A stretch of 64,000 nt of DNA from the NCBI GenBank assembly GCA_029548365.1, contig JAKPNN010000003.1:62001-126000 (forward strand), written 5' to 3'. Position numbers and translations under genes: made by a program. The stretch is from Chloroflexota bacterium (GTDB lineage Bacteria; Chloroflexota; Anaerolineae; Anaerolineales; Anaerolineaceae). Numbering within the stretch: the first letter of the stretch is position 1; each line of letters begins with the position of its first letter. Positions 25,171 through 33,464 of the stretch are shown here, piece after piece. The notes below the pieces were generated by a model. It did not search any database and had not been told where the DNA came from. It saw only the letters and a list, made by a program, of their open reading frames with translations.

Positions 25171-25208
25171 ACCGGGAGATGTTAGCAGGCGCTGAACCCC
25201 GGTTTTTT
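25171..25208 (+). terminator. Probable terminator after bifunctional nuclease gene
   Basis: ACCGGG (25171-25176) pairs with CCCGGT (25198-25203) across a 21-nt loop and runs into TTTTTT. The stem is short and the loop long. Confidence 0.5.
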
Positions 25209-25261
25209 ACACCATGGGGACTGACCAGCCCGACTAAATAAAAAGCATTGGAATACCTATC

Positions 25262-26632
25262 ATGAACGATGATTATAATTTCAGCGACGACAGCTTATCC
25301 CAGGCACTTACCCAGCCCAGCAACCGTGAAGCTGAAGAAGCACTTATCGGGGCAGTCTTGATCCATCCCGATGTTTATCTGGAGGTTGCTCAGTTTCTTT
25401 CTCCCGATGATTTTTTCCTTGAGCGAAACCGCTGGATTTGGGAGAGTTTTAAATCCCTGAGTGAATCCCGACAACCCATTGACCTGGTAACCGTCACTGA
25501 AATGCTGATCAACAGAAAACAGCTTGATGAAATCGGCGGAGAGGGATATCTGATCTCATTAATTCACAAATCGCCCAACGCCTATCACGCTGAATCCTAT
25601 GGGCGTATCATTGAGCAAAACGCCATTCGACGCCGCATGCTTCAAGCTGCAAACGAGATCGCCCGGCTGGTGTACAGCCAGAATCAACCAATTGAAATTG
25701 TTATCGACGAAGCGGAAAAGGCAATCTTTAATGTCAGTGAACGCCGCATCAAACGCGATCTTGTTCGCATCAGCGATGTCGCTCACGAGTACTATGACAG
25801 GATTGATGAGGTGGGAAAAAGGCCGGATGATATTATGGGCGTGCCAACAGGTTTAATCGATATCGACAACCTGTTGGGAGGTTTACAAAAATCTGACCTT
25901 CTGATCGTTGCTGGTCGGCCGGGTACGGGGAAGACCGGCTTTTTACTCGGCACCTTGCGCAATGCTGGCCTGGTACACAAGAAACATGTCGCCATGTTTT
26001 CAATGGAAATGTCCAGCGAACAGCTTTTACAGCGCCTGATCGCCATGGATACTCGCATCGATTCTCAGCGCCTGCGTTCAGGCAAGCTGAATGAGAACGA
26101 GTGGGATATTTTTTACCAGGCCCTCGAACCCTACGATCGAGCGATGATTTTCCTGGATGATACCCCTGCCATTACCCCCCTGGCTTTGCGCACTAAATGC
26201 CGGCGATTACATTCTGAGTTTGGCCTTGACCTGGTGATCGTTGACTATATCCAGCTCATGAGTGGAGATACCCGTACCGACAACCGCGTCCAGGAAGTTT
26301 CAAATATCTCCAGGAACCTCAAGGTGCTGGCCAGAGAATTAAATGTCCCCGTTCTTACGGCTGCCCAGCTCTCCCGTGCGATTGAACATCGACCCGACAG
26401 AAAGCCCCAGCTTTCAGACCTGCGTGAGTCCGGTTCGCTGGAACAGGATGCGGACATCGTCATGTTTATCGACCGAGATCCAATCAGCGAAGATTTAAGC
26501 AAGAAAAACGAAGCCCGCATGATCATCGCCAAACATCGCAATGGTCCCACACATCCGGGCATCGGGCTGGTGTTTATTGATGAACTGGCAAAGTTTGAAA
26601 ACGCTGCCCGCGGACCTGATCGTGGATATTGA
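25262..26632 (+). CDS. dnaB: Replicative DNA helicase DnaB
   Basis: 456-aa hexameric helicase that unwinds DNA at the replication fork. An N-terminal helical domain (about 20-125) precedes the RecA-like core. The core has Walker A Gly-Arg-Pro-Gly-Thr-Gly-Lys-Thr near residue 219, Walker B Leu-Val-Ile-Val-Asp-Tyr-Ile-Gln near 325, and a Ser-Asp-Leu-Arg-Glu-Ser-Gly-Ser-Leu-Glu-Gln-Asp-Ala-Asp block that is diagnostic for DnaB. The Walker A reads Gly-Thr-Gly where Ser-Met-Gly is more usual. Followed 13 bp later by a DnaD-domain gene and then a helicase-loader gene, which together look like a primosome operon. Confidence 0.96.
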   Translation: MNDDYNFSDDSLSQALTQPSNREAEEALIGAVLIHPDVYLEVAQFLSPDDFFLERNRWIWESFKSLSESRQPIDLVTVTEMLINRKQLDEIGGEGYLISLIHKSPNAYHAESYGRIIEQNAIRRRMLQAANEIARLVYSQNQPIEIVIDEAEKAIFNVSERRIKRDLVRISDVAHEYYDRIDEVGKRPDDIMGVPTGLIDIDNLLGGLQKSDLLIVAGRPGTGKTGFLLGTLRNAGLVHKKHVAMFSMEMSSEQLLQRLIAMDTRIDSQRLRSGKLNENEWDIFYQALEPYDRAMIFLDDTPAITPLALRTKCRRLHSEFGLDLVIVDYIQLMSGDTRTDNRVQEVSNISRNLKVLARELNVPVLTAAQLSRAIEHRPDRKPQLSDLRESGSLEQDADIVMFIDRDPISEDLSKKNEARMIIAKHRNGPTHPGIGLVFIDELAKFENAARGPDRGY

Positions 26633-26645
26633 AAGCGGCTGATCG

Positions 26646-27338
26646 ATGTCACAACATCCTATCCCACGATTCAAAGGTTTTCCCGAGAACGACCCGTCGT
26701 TCATACAGCTTCCAGAGGCCTTCTTTACGCAACTGCTTGAACAGATCAACGACCTGGATCAATTGCGTTTACTGCTGTATCTTTTCTGGCAATCGGGGCA
26801 GTACCGCGATCAGGTGCATTATTGGAGATGGGGAGACCTGCTCGCCGATCCCGCCCTGCTGAACATGCTGGGAAGTGAAAATCGTCTTCAACTCGCCCTG
26901 CAGGAATTACTGGAACAGGGCGTGGTCATCCAGGCTGAAATTGAATACCTGGCTGAAACGTATTACGTCCTCAATACACCTCGGGGTCGGGCAGCTGTCC
27001 TGGCTATCGAAACAGGTGAATGGCAAACCCCTCAACAGGATCGCCAACCGGCACATCTTCCGGACCTGACCCCAAACATTTTTCAGTTGTATGAAGAAAA
27101 TATCGGCGTGATCACCCCCATGATGTCGGAGATTCTCAAAGAAGACGAAAGAACCTACCCGGCGCCCTGGATTAGAGAAGCGATCCAAATCGCCGTTACC
27201 CGCAATGTGCGCACCTGGAATTATGTCCAGGCGATTTTAAAACGCTGGCACAAGGAAGGACACAAAAATGACCAAAAACGAAAAGACGATTCGCAAGATC
27301 CGGAAAGATATCGAAAAAGCTGGCTCAAAAACGAATGA
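26646..27338 (+). CDS. DnaD-domain primosomal protein
   Basis: 230-aa protein. The C-terminal part (about 130-205) fits the DnaB_2/DnaD-like helical domain found in Gram-positive DnaD, DnaB and phage replication proteins: Tyr-Glu-Glu-Asn-Ile-Gly, then Pro-Trp-Ile-Arg-Glu-Ala-Ile and Trp-Asn-Tyr-Val-Gln-Ala-Ile-Leu-Lys-Arg-Trp. The N-terminal half is predicted helical and could be a winged-helix remodelled DNA-binding domain. It would help recruit the replicative helicase to the origin or to stalled forks. It lies between dnaB and the AAA+ loader; its last 71 bp overlap the start of the loader gene in another frame. Confidence 0.85.
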   Translation: MSQHPIPRFKGFPENDPSFIQLPEAFFTQLLEQINDLDQLRLLLYLFWQSGQYRDQVHYWRWGDLLADPALLNMLGSENRLQLALQELLEQGVVIQAEIEYLAETYYVLNTPRGRAAVLAIETGEWQTPQQDRQPAHLPDLTPNIFQLYEENIGVITPMMSEILKEDERTYPAPWIREAIQIAVTRNVRTWNYVQAILKRWHKEGHKNDQKRKDDSQDPERYRKSWLKNE

Positions 27339-28653
27339 TGGACAGGAGAACCAGGGTGATATTCGCCAGGTAAAATTTCCTGGCAAGCCGGATTGCCCGA
27401 TTTGTGAGGGCATTGGCTATTTACGGCGTGATCTTCCGATTGAGCACCCGGATTTTGGTAAAATTGTGCCCTGCACCTGCCGTGCAGACGAAATCACCCA
27501 GTCGGCAAAATCGCGTTTATTTCGGATGAGCAGCCTGGATGCCCTGATCAATCTTCGTTTTGACAATTTTGAAAAGCGCGGTCATCTTGGCATGGCAAAA
27601 CACCAGGCCGATTCTCTTGAAAACGCCTTTAACCAGGCTTTGAACTTTGCCAAAAACCGCCAGGGCTGGTTGTTGATACTGGGTCGTTATGGCTGCGGGA
27701 AGACACATCTCGCTGCTGCTATTGCCAACCACGCCATTGAAGCAGGCATTTCGACCCTGTTTATTACGGTACCCGACCTGCTCGATTGGCTGCGCTATGC
27801 CTATTCCGGCAGTGAGTTGAGCTTTGAAGAACGTTTTGAAGAAATTCGTGAAATCCCCCTGTTAATTTTGGATGACTTTGGCACTCAAAACGCCACCAGC
27901 TGGGCACAGGAGAAGATCTTCCAAATTATCAATCACCGCTATGTCAACCAGTACCCCACCGTAGTCACCAGCAACCTCCAGGCCAATGACTTTGAAGGAC
28001 GTATCCGTTCCCGCGTACAGGATCCCAGCCTCGTGACCGTGGTCAAAATCCTGGCACCAGATTACCGCAACCCCGCCGATGATATCGGGCATCCCGAGCT
28101 TTCAACCCTGAGTTTGCACAGCCGGCAGACCTTTGGCAGCTTCAGCCTGCGTCAAAATGAAAAATTACCCGCACAGGACCTGAAAGATTTGAAACACGCC
28201 TTTGAAGTCGCCCGGCAGTTCGCAGAACATCCCCATGGCTGGCTGGTGCTGACCGGACCCTACGGTTGCGGCAAGACCCATCTGGCTGCAGCTATTGGTA
28301 ATTTCCAGACTGGGCTGGGCTTCCCGCCTCTGATGGTGAGCGTTCCCGACCTGTTGGATCACCTGCGGGCCACCTTCAGTCCCGCCAGCCCGGTTTCCTT
28401 GGACCGGCGCTTTGAAGAAGTGCGCACAACCCGTTTGCTGATTCTCGATGATCTGGGCACCCAATCTGCTACCCCCTGGGCGCGTGAGAAAATTTACCAG
28501 TTATTTAACTATCGTTACAATGCTGAACTGCCCACAGTCATCACCACCGCCAACACCGAAGAAGAGTTGGATCCCCGCTTGTATAGTCGCATGCAGGATG
28601 AACGTATCTGCAAAGTGGTTGTAATTCCTGTGCCAGCATATCGCGGGAAGTGA
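27268..28653 (+). CDS. Helicase-loader-like ATPase with two DnaC/DnaI-type AAA+ modules
   Basis: 461-aa protein. A short N-terminal segment has a Cys-X2-Cys and Cys-X-Cys set (Cys-Pro-Ile-Cys, Cys-Thr-Cys) that probably binds zinc. Two complete AAA+ modules follow. Module 1 has Walker A Gly-Cys-Gly-Lys-Thr-His (near 150) and Walker B Leu-Ile-Leu-Asp-Asp-Phe-Gly. Module 2 repeats both (near 331, Leu-Ile-Leu-Asp-Asp-Leu-Gly). Each has an arginine-rich C-terminal part (Ile-Arg-Ser-Arg; Leu-Tyr-Ser-Arg). DnaC and DnaI have one such module and load DnaB as oligomers. This arrangement is an internal duplication. AAGGAAGG before the ATG at 27268 supports that start despite the 71-bp overlap. Confidence 0.85.
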   Translation: MTKNEKTIRKIRKDIEKAGSKTNDGQENQGDIRQVKFPGKPDCPICEGIGYLRRDLPIEHPDFGKIVPCTCRADEITQSAKSRLFRMSSLDALINLRFDNFEKRGHLGMAKHQADSLENAFNQALNFAKNRQGWLLILGRYGCGKTHLAAAIANHAIEAGISTLFITVPDLLDWLRYAYSGSELSFEERFEEIREIPLLILDDFGTQNATSWAQEKIFQIINHRYVNQYPTVVTSNLQANDFEGRIRSRVQDPSLVTVVKILAPDYRNPADDIGHPELSTLSLHSRQTFGSFSLRQNEKLPAQDLKDLKHAFEVARQFAEHPHGWLVLTGPYGCGKTHLAAAIGNFQTGLGFPPLMVSVPDLLDHLRATFSPASPVSLDRRFEEVRTTRLLILDDLGTQSATPWAREKIYQLFNYRYNAELPTVITTANTEEELDPRLYSRMQDERICKVVVIPVPAYRGK

Positions 28654-28740
28654 TTTTTCATCATCACCTTGCAACCATTGAAAACCAACCCTGATCGGGA
28701 CTTAAGAAATCCTCACCAGGACCAACACCACGCTCTTTCT

Positions 28741-29724
28741 TTATAAATGTTTGCCTGTGCAGCCCATCGATTCCTTTGGAGAACCCGCCTCTAAGAGGCT
28801 TTTCTCCTCGCGAGCAGGATATTTCCCGCCCCGGGCAGCCCCTTTGATCGATACCCGGTCAGGACTGCGGTTCAATAGAATCACCGCCAGGATCACCAAC
28901 CCGCCCCCAATCCATTGTTGAAAGGTCAGTTTTTCCTTAAAAACCAGCATCCCCAACAGGATGTTCACAACAGGCTGACCGGCGATGATGATCGCCCCGC
29001 GTGCGGCTGTTAACAAGCTCAACCCGTAATTCAAAGCCAAAATTGGGATCAGGGTGCCAAATATTGAAAGAGAACCCAAAAGCATCCACCCCTGGGGCGT
29101 CGTTGGTGCGCTGATGCCTAAAACAGGGATCAATATACAACCGGACAACATAGCGCCAGTAAACACGACAGCGGTGCCAGCCAGCTTATCATCAACATTT
29201 GTAAATACTTTTTCACTGAGGATCATATAGGTTGCTACAGAACAGGCATTCACTACGGTGATCAAAACTCCAAGCGGGTCAACCACAAATGCCGAACTGA
29301 AATCAATTGAAGCCAGCAACATACCCACCATCGACAGCGGAAGGCCGAGCCAAACCAGGCGCGGCACCGCAGAACCCCTCAGCAGCGAATACAGGATCAC
29401 CAGTGATGGGTAAATAAAAAAGATGATGACATAGATTGAGGAGGGAAGCCGCTGGACTGCAAATACCGCAGAAAAGTTCGATGCTGCATAGACAACGCCC
29501 AAAACCAAGAACCACCATGGACGTTTAAGCGTGTTGCCTGCAGGTTTTTTCCTGAAGAGCAGAATCAGCCACAATACCGGTGCAGCAATGGTGAAACGCC
29601 AGATTGCGACATGCTGAGGCAGCAAATGGGTATGCATAGGAATTAATTTCATAAAAATAACAGCGATTGCCAGCCCTACGGCGGCAATCAGCATGGCAAT
29701 AACACCGACCAGCTTTTTATTCAT
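28741..29724 (-). CDS. EamA/DMT-superfamily transporter
   Basis: 327-aa integral membrane protein with ten predicted transmembrane helices in two EamA repeats (about 5-140 and 150-290), each ending in the Pro-containing helix typical of the drug/metabolite transporter superfamily. Family members export amino acids, nucleotide metabolites or drugs; substrate unknown here. A 35-residue charged cytoplasmic tail follows the last helix. Convergent with the loader gene; no clear terminator in the 87-bp gap. Confidence 0.85.
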   Translation of the reverse strand: MNKKLVGVIAMLIAAVGLAIAVIFMKLIPMHTHLLPQHVAIWRFTIAAPVLWLILLFRKKPAGNTLKRPWWFLVLGVVYAASNFSAVFAVQRLPSSIYVIIFFIYPSLVILYSLLRGSAVPRLVWLGLPLSMVGMLLASIDFSSAFVVDPLGVLITVVNACSVATYMILSEKVFTNVDDKLAGTAVVFTGAMLSGCILIPVLGISAPTTPQGWMLLGSLSIFGTLIPILALNYGLSLLTAARGAIIIAGQPVVNILLGMLVFKEKLTFQQWIGGGLVILAVILLNRSPDRVSIKGAARGGKYPAREEKSLLEAGSPKESMGCTGKHL

Positions 29725-29831
29725 CGACCAATCTCCAAATTAATAACAGCCTTCATTATACTGATAACTTGTTAAGAAATAAGGTCCGATGTCCCGATGT
29801 TTCTCGTGCAAAAGATTAACAGATTTCTTAT

Positions 29832-29860
29832 TTGACGAAATAAGCCTAATACGGTATTCT
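29832..29860 (+). promoter_or_regulatory. Promoter of the copper operon
   Basis: -35 TTGACG (29832-29837), 17-bp spacer, -10 TATTCT (29855-29860), 50 bp upstream of csoR. Confidence 0.7.
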
Positions 29861-29878
29861 TTGTACAAGATCATCCCT

Positions 29879-29894
29879 CCCCCATGGGGGGGGG
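29879..29894 (+). promoter_or_regulatory. Putative CsoR operator
   Basis: Inverted repeat CCCCCATGGGGG inside a C-run/G-run (29879-29894), 18 bp past the -10. CsoR sites are G/C-tract pseudopalindromes overlapping the promoter of their own operon, so position and composition fit. Not verified. Confidence 0.5.
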
Positions 29895-29909
29895 TCGGAG
29901 AAGAGGCTT

Positions 29910-30212
29910 ATGGCACACGATCACAGCGAAAACATCCAGCGCTTAAAAATTATCGAAGGCCACATTCGCGGCATCCAGCGTATGCTGGAAAATGACCAGT
30001 ATTGCATTGATATCATTCGTCAGATCCAGGCTGTTGGCGCCGCACTGAACAAAGTCAGCGTCAGCTTGCTCGACGGACACCTCAACACCTGCCTGCTGAA
30101 TGCCATCCACAGTGATGACCCCGTGGAACAAAAACGCATGCTGAGTGAAATCTCTGAAGTATTCGAAACATCCAACAAAATCAAACCATCTAAAGGAGCA
30201 TCATTAAAATGA
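29910..30212 (+). CDS. csoR: CsoR-type copper-sensing repressor
   Basis: 100-aa all-helical DUF156 regulator. The Cu(I)-binding Cys-His-Cys triad is present: Cys in Gln-Tyr-Cys-Ile-Asp-Ile, then Gly-His-Leu-Asn-Thr-Cys. An arginine-rich helix (Gly-His-Ile-Arg-Gly-Ile-Gln-Arg) forms the DNA-binding surface. In known members Cu(I) binding releases DNA and induces the operon. First gene of csoR-copZ-copA-rhodanese; its stop overlaps the copZ start (ATGA). A His-rich start (Ala-His-Asp-His) could add metal affinity. AAGAGG precedes the ATG. Confidence 0.93.
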   Translation: MAHDHSENIQRLKIIEGHIRGIQRMLENDQYCIDIIRQIQAVGAALNKVSVSLLDGHLNTCLLNAIHSDDPVEQKRMLSEISEVFETSNKIKPSKGASLK

Positions 30213-30415
30213 AATCCGTAACCTATTTAGCCCCAAATATTTCCTGCAAACACTGCACCCACACCATTGCCATGGAATTGATGGCTATTGAAGGCGTTTC
30301 CAAAGTGGATGCTGATGTTCAAACCCGGCAAGTCACGATCAATTTTGACGACCCGGCGACTGAACAGCAGCTCAAAGATACCCTGGCAGAGATCAACTAT
30401 CCCGTTGTCGAGTAA
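30209..30415 (+). CDS. copZ: CopZ-like copper chaperone
   Basis: 68-aa heavy-metal-associated domain with a ferredoxin-like fold and the metal site Cys-Lys-His-Cys near residues 13-16. It would carry Cu(I) in the cytosol to the ATPase encoded next. Its ATG overlaps the csoR stop, and its stop is two bases before the copA start, so all three are translationally coupled. The usual Met-X-Cys lead-in is Ile-Ser-Cys here. Confidence 0.92.
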   Translation: MKSVTYLAPNISCKHCTHTIAMELMAIEGVSKVDADVQTRQVTINFDDPATEQQLKDTLAEINYPVVE

Positions 30416-30419
30416 AACC

Positions 30420-32849
30420 ATGCCTGATCAAAAGCATCTCACCCTGCCTATCCTGGGAATGACCTGCGCCAACTGCGTGGCCTCAGTTGAACGCAACTTG
30501 AAAAGGGTTGATGGAGTTGAAGCAGCCAATGTCAACCTGGCCTCTGAGCGCGCTGCAGTCACCTACGATCCGGACAAAGCCAATCTGGACGATTTAATCA
30601 AACGGGTTCAGGGCGCTGGCTATCAGGTTGCTATCGGTGAAGCTTCGTTGGGAATCAAAAACCTCACTGACGCTTCCGACGTTCTCCGCCTGGAAAAAGC
30701 CCTCAACGCCCAGGAAGGCGTTATTGAAGCACAGGTTAGCCTGGCTACCGAAAGAGCGTTGATAAAATACATCCCGACGGTGATCAGCCAGAATGAGTTA
30801 CGGCAGTTGATCAGGTCATCGGGTTTTGACCTGCTGGAAACCGATCTGCCACTGGAAGACGCAGAAGCCAGTGCACGCAAAGAAGACATCGCCCAGCAAA
30901 AACGTTTGCTGTGGTTTGGTCTGATCTTCACGGTGCCGCTGTTTATCCTCTCGATGAGCCGTGATTTCGGGCTATTGCCCATGTCCTTCGCCCATGCCCC
31001 ATGGATGAATTACCTCTTCTGGGCTTTAGCGACTCCGGTTCAGTTCTATGTGGGCTGGCAATACTTTGCCAACGGCTTTAAATCACTGCGCAATGGCTCA
31101 GCCAACATGGACGTCCTGGTGGCTTTGGGCTCATCAACAGCTTACTTCTACTCCATTTTCATTACCCTCGGCTTCATCCCCGGGCACGTATTTTTTGAAA
31201 CCTCCGCTGTGATCATCACCCTGGTTAAATTGGGCAAGTTCCTGGAAGCGAAAGCAAAAGGCGGCGCCAGCGACGCCATCCGCAAGTTGATGGACCTGCG
31301 TCCGCGCACAGCCTACGTGGTACGCGACGGCATCGAGGTGGAAGTGACCATCGACGAGGTGGTCGTCGGCGACCTGGTGCTGGTTCATCCCGGCGAACAG
31401 ATCCCGGTAGACGGCGTGGTCGTGGATGGGCGCTCCAGCGTCGATGAATCGATGCTGACCGGCGAATCCCTCCCTGTGGAAAAAACGCCTGGCGAGCCAT
31501 TAATTGGCGGCACGATCAATAAAATGGGATTATTAAAATTTGAAGCCACAAAAATCGGCAAAGAGACTGTATTAGCGCAGATTATCAAACTGGTTGAAGA
31601 AGCCCAATCCAGCAAAGCGCCAATCCAGAACCTGGCGGATAAGATCTCTGCCATCTTTGTGCCGGCTGTCATCGTTATTGCTGCAATCACTTTTCTGGTA
31701 TGGTATTTTCTCATTCCGCTTAGCCCGACCACAGAAGTAAGCCTGTTCACCCGTGCGTTGATAAATACAGTAGCCGTGCTGGTCATCGCTTGCCCGTGTG
31801 CCATGGGCCTGGCCACACCCACCGCGGTCATGGTGGGCACGGGTAAGGGCGCTGAGATGGGCATCCTGATCAAGAAAAGCGAAAGCCTTGAGCGCGCCGG
31901 GCAAATCACCACTGTGGTCCTTGACAAAACCGGCACCATCACTCGCGGTCAACCTGCAGTCACCCGGGTGACCCTGATTGAATTTGCTGGCAGCGAAGAT
32001 GACATGCTTCGGCTGGTTGCTTCCGTTGAAAAAAGAAGCGAACACCCATTGGGTGAAGCCATCACAGCAGAAGCCAATGCCAGAGGGCTGGCGCTTAGTG
32101 AGCCTTTAGGCTTTTCTGCTGTCGCCGGACATGGCGTGCAAGCAGAAGTTGACGGGCACAAGGTCCTTGTTGGCAACCGCCGCCTGATGAGAAACCAGGG
32201 TATCGAGATCGAAAGCGCCGAAGACGATATCCGCGAACTTGAGGAGGACGGAAACACCGCCCTTCTCGTTTCCCTCGATGGGCGCTTGTCGGCTGTGATT
32301 GGCGTTGCTGATACGATTAAGGAGGGGTCTCAAGCAGCAATTGACGTACTGCATGCGATGGGCTTGCAGGTCGCCATGGTCACCGGCGACAATCTTCGCA
32401 CAGCCCACGCCATTGCCCGGCAGATCAACGTAGATACCGTACTGGCCGAGGTTTTGCCTGGTGACAAAGCTGCCGAGATTAAAAAGCTCCAGGCAGAAGG
32501 CCATACAGTTGCCATGGTTGGCGATGGCATTAACGACGCGCCAGCATTGGCTCAGGCAGATATTGGCATCGCCATCGGCACCGGCACCGATATTGCCATG
32601 GCCTCCGCCCCGGTTGTGCTGATCAGCGGCGATCTTCGCGCAGTGCCCAAAACCATTGCCCTGTCGCGAAAGACACTCAGAACGATCAAGCAGAACTTGT
32701 TCTGGGCTTTCTTTTACAACATCATCCTAATCCCCGTGGCGGCGGCTGGTTTGCTCAACCCTATGCTGGCAGCGGGCGCCATGTCGTTCAGCAGTATTTT
32801 TGTGGTCACCAACAGCCTCCGGCTGAAGCGCTTTCGCTTTGACGTCTGA
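30420..32849 (+). CDS. copA: Cu(I)-exporting P1B-type ATPase
   Basis: 809-aa copper exporter. Two N-terminal HMA-like domains are present: the first has Gly-Met-Thr-Cys-Ala-Asn-Cys (about 13-19); the second, about 75-140, has lost its cysteines. The membrane part carries Cys-Pro-Cys (Ala-Cys-Pro-Cys-Ala-Met) in TM6, the Cu(I) site. Also seen are the TGES-type actuator loop (Leu-Thr-Gly-Glu-Ser), phosphorylation site Asp-Lys-Thr-Gly-Thr-Ile-Thr, His-Pro dipeptide (Ser-Glu-His-Pro-Leu-Gly) and hinge Gly-Asp-Gly-Ile-Asn-Asp-Ala-Pro. The start at 30420 is chosen because an upstream extension would overlap copZ. The cysteine-free second HMA domain is unusual but known from other bacteria. Confidence 0.95.
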   Translation: MPDQKHLTLPILGMTCANCVASVERNLKRVDGVEAANVNLASERAAVTYDPDKANLDDLIKRVQGAGYQVAIGEASLGIKNLTDASDVLRLEKALNAQEGVIEAQVSLATERALIKYIPTVISQNELRQLIRSSGFDLLETDLPLEDAEASARKEDIAQQKRLLWFGLIFTVPLFILSMSRDFGLLPMSFAHAPWMNYLFWALATPVQFYVGWQYFANGFKSLRNGSANMDVLVALGSSTAYFYSIFITLGFIPGHVFFETSAVIITLVKLGKFLEAKAKGGASDAIRKLMDLRPRTAYVVRDGIEVEVTIDEVVVGDLVLVHPGEQIPVDGVVVDGRSSVDESMLTGESLPVEKTPGEPLIGGTINKMGLLKFEATKIGKETVLAQIIKLVEEAQSSKAPIQNLADKISAIFVPAVIVIAAITFLVWYFLIPLSPTTEVSLFTRALINTVAVLVIACPCAMGLATPTAVMVGTGKGAEMGILIKKSESLERAGQITTVVLDKTGTITRGQPAVTRVTLIEFAGSEDDMLRLVASVEKRSEHPLGEAITAEANARGLALSEPLGFSAVAGHGVQAEVDGHKVLVGNRRLMRNQGIEIESAEDDIRELEEDGNTALLVSLDGRLSAVIGVADTIKEGSQAAIDVLHAMGLQVAMVTGDNLRTAHAIARQINVDTVLAEVLPGDKAAEIKKLQAEGHTVAMVGDGINDAPALAQADIGIAIGTGTDIAMASAPVVLISGDLRAVPKTIALSRKTLRTIKQNLFWAFFYNIILIPVAAAGLLNPMLAAGAMSFSSIFVVTNSLRLKRFRFDV

Positions 32850-32884
32850 ACCAGTCTGCTCATCAAAAAATCAAAGGATGCGCA

Positions 32885-33346
32885 ATGCACAGAAAAAGGA
32901 AAAATAACGCGTTCTTCCCGTTGATCCTCTTGGGGTTAGTGCTGGTCATAACCGTCGGACTGGCATTCCTTGCGCAAAAAATACGCCAGGACAAGATCGC
33001 CAATCCGGGCGAGTACAGCACGCAGGATCAGATTCCACGGGTGACCGTCGCTGAAGCCGATCAAGCTGCCCAAAATGGCGCTGCTGTTATAGTCGATACC
33101 CGATCAGCATCACTATTTGATTTACAGCACATCAACGGCGCGATTAATATCCCGCTGGATGAGGTTGAAGCCCGGATAAACGAGCTGGACCCTGACACCT
33201 GGTACCTGACGTACTGTACTTGACCGGCTGAAAACACAAGCGCCCGTGCGGCGCTCATCATGCATCAAAACGGTGTTTCCAGGGTCAACCCGATTCTCGG
33301 CGGCTTTGAAGCCTGGCTGGACGCGGGTCTACCCGTGACTCCTTGA
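32885..33346 (+). CDS. Selenocysteine-containing, membrane-anchored rhodanese (UGA at 33221-33223 read as Sec)
   Basis: 153 aa if UGA is decoded as selenocysteine at residue 113. One N-terminal transmembrane helix (about 10-30) places a rhodanese domain (about 50-150) outside the cytoplasm. Before the UGA are the N-terminal rhodanese features: Val-Asp-Thr-Arg and His-Ile-Asn-Gly-Ala-Ile-Asn-Ile-Pro. Tyr-Cys-Thr comes just before the UGA. After it, in frame, come Pro-Ala-Glu-Asn-Thr-Ser-Ala-Arg-Ala-Ala and Leu-Gly-Gly-Phe-Glu-Ala-Trp-Leu-Asp-Ala-Gly-Leu-Pro-Val. Aligned with Cys-X4-Arg/Thr-Ser active loops, the UGA is the catalytic cysteine. Last gene of the copper operon, 35 bp after copA, with AAGGATG before the ATG. 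If UGA is not recoded the product is a 112-aa fragment without an active site. Confidence 0.85.
33239..33255 (+). promoter_or_regulatory. bSECIS-like hairpin downstream of the UGA
   Basis: Perfect 6-bp stem AGCGCC/GGCGCT with 5-nt loop CGTGC. Twenty-one bases separate the UGA from the loop, and the loop has G then T at its second and third positions. Bacterial SECIS elements lie within the coding region just after UGA and expose such a G/U for SelB. Strong support for recoding. Confidence 0.75.
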
Positions 33347-33401
33347 ATCCTGATTCCGAATTTCAAATCACCAATTCTCTAAAGGCTTGATTTCCTTAAT
33401 A

Positions 33402-33436
33402 AAACAAAAAGAGGCTGCCTTTTACAGACAGCCTCT
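33402..33436 (-). terminator. Intrinsic terminator after lipoprotein gene
   Basis: Minus strand AGAGGCTG/CAGCCTCT stem with about 11-nt loop, then TTTTTG. It may also stop the converging copper operon, though the plus strand has no long T-run. Confidence 0.8.
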
Positions 33437-33464
33437 GTGTTTCATCGGCAACGCCCTGTTGGTC

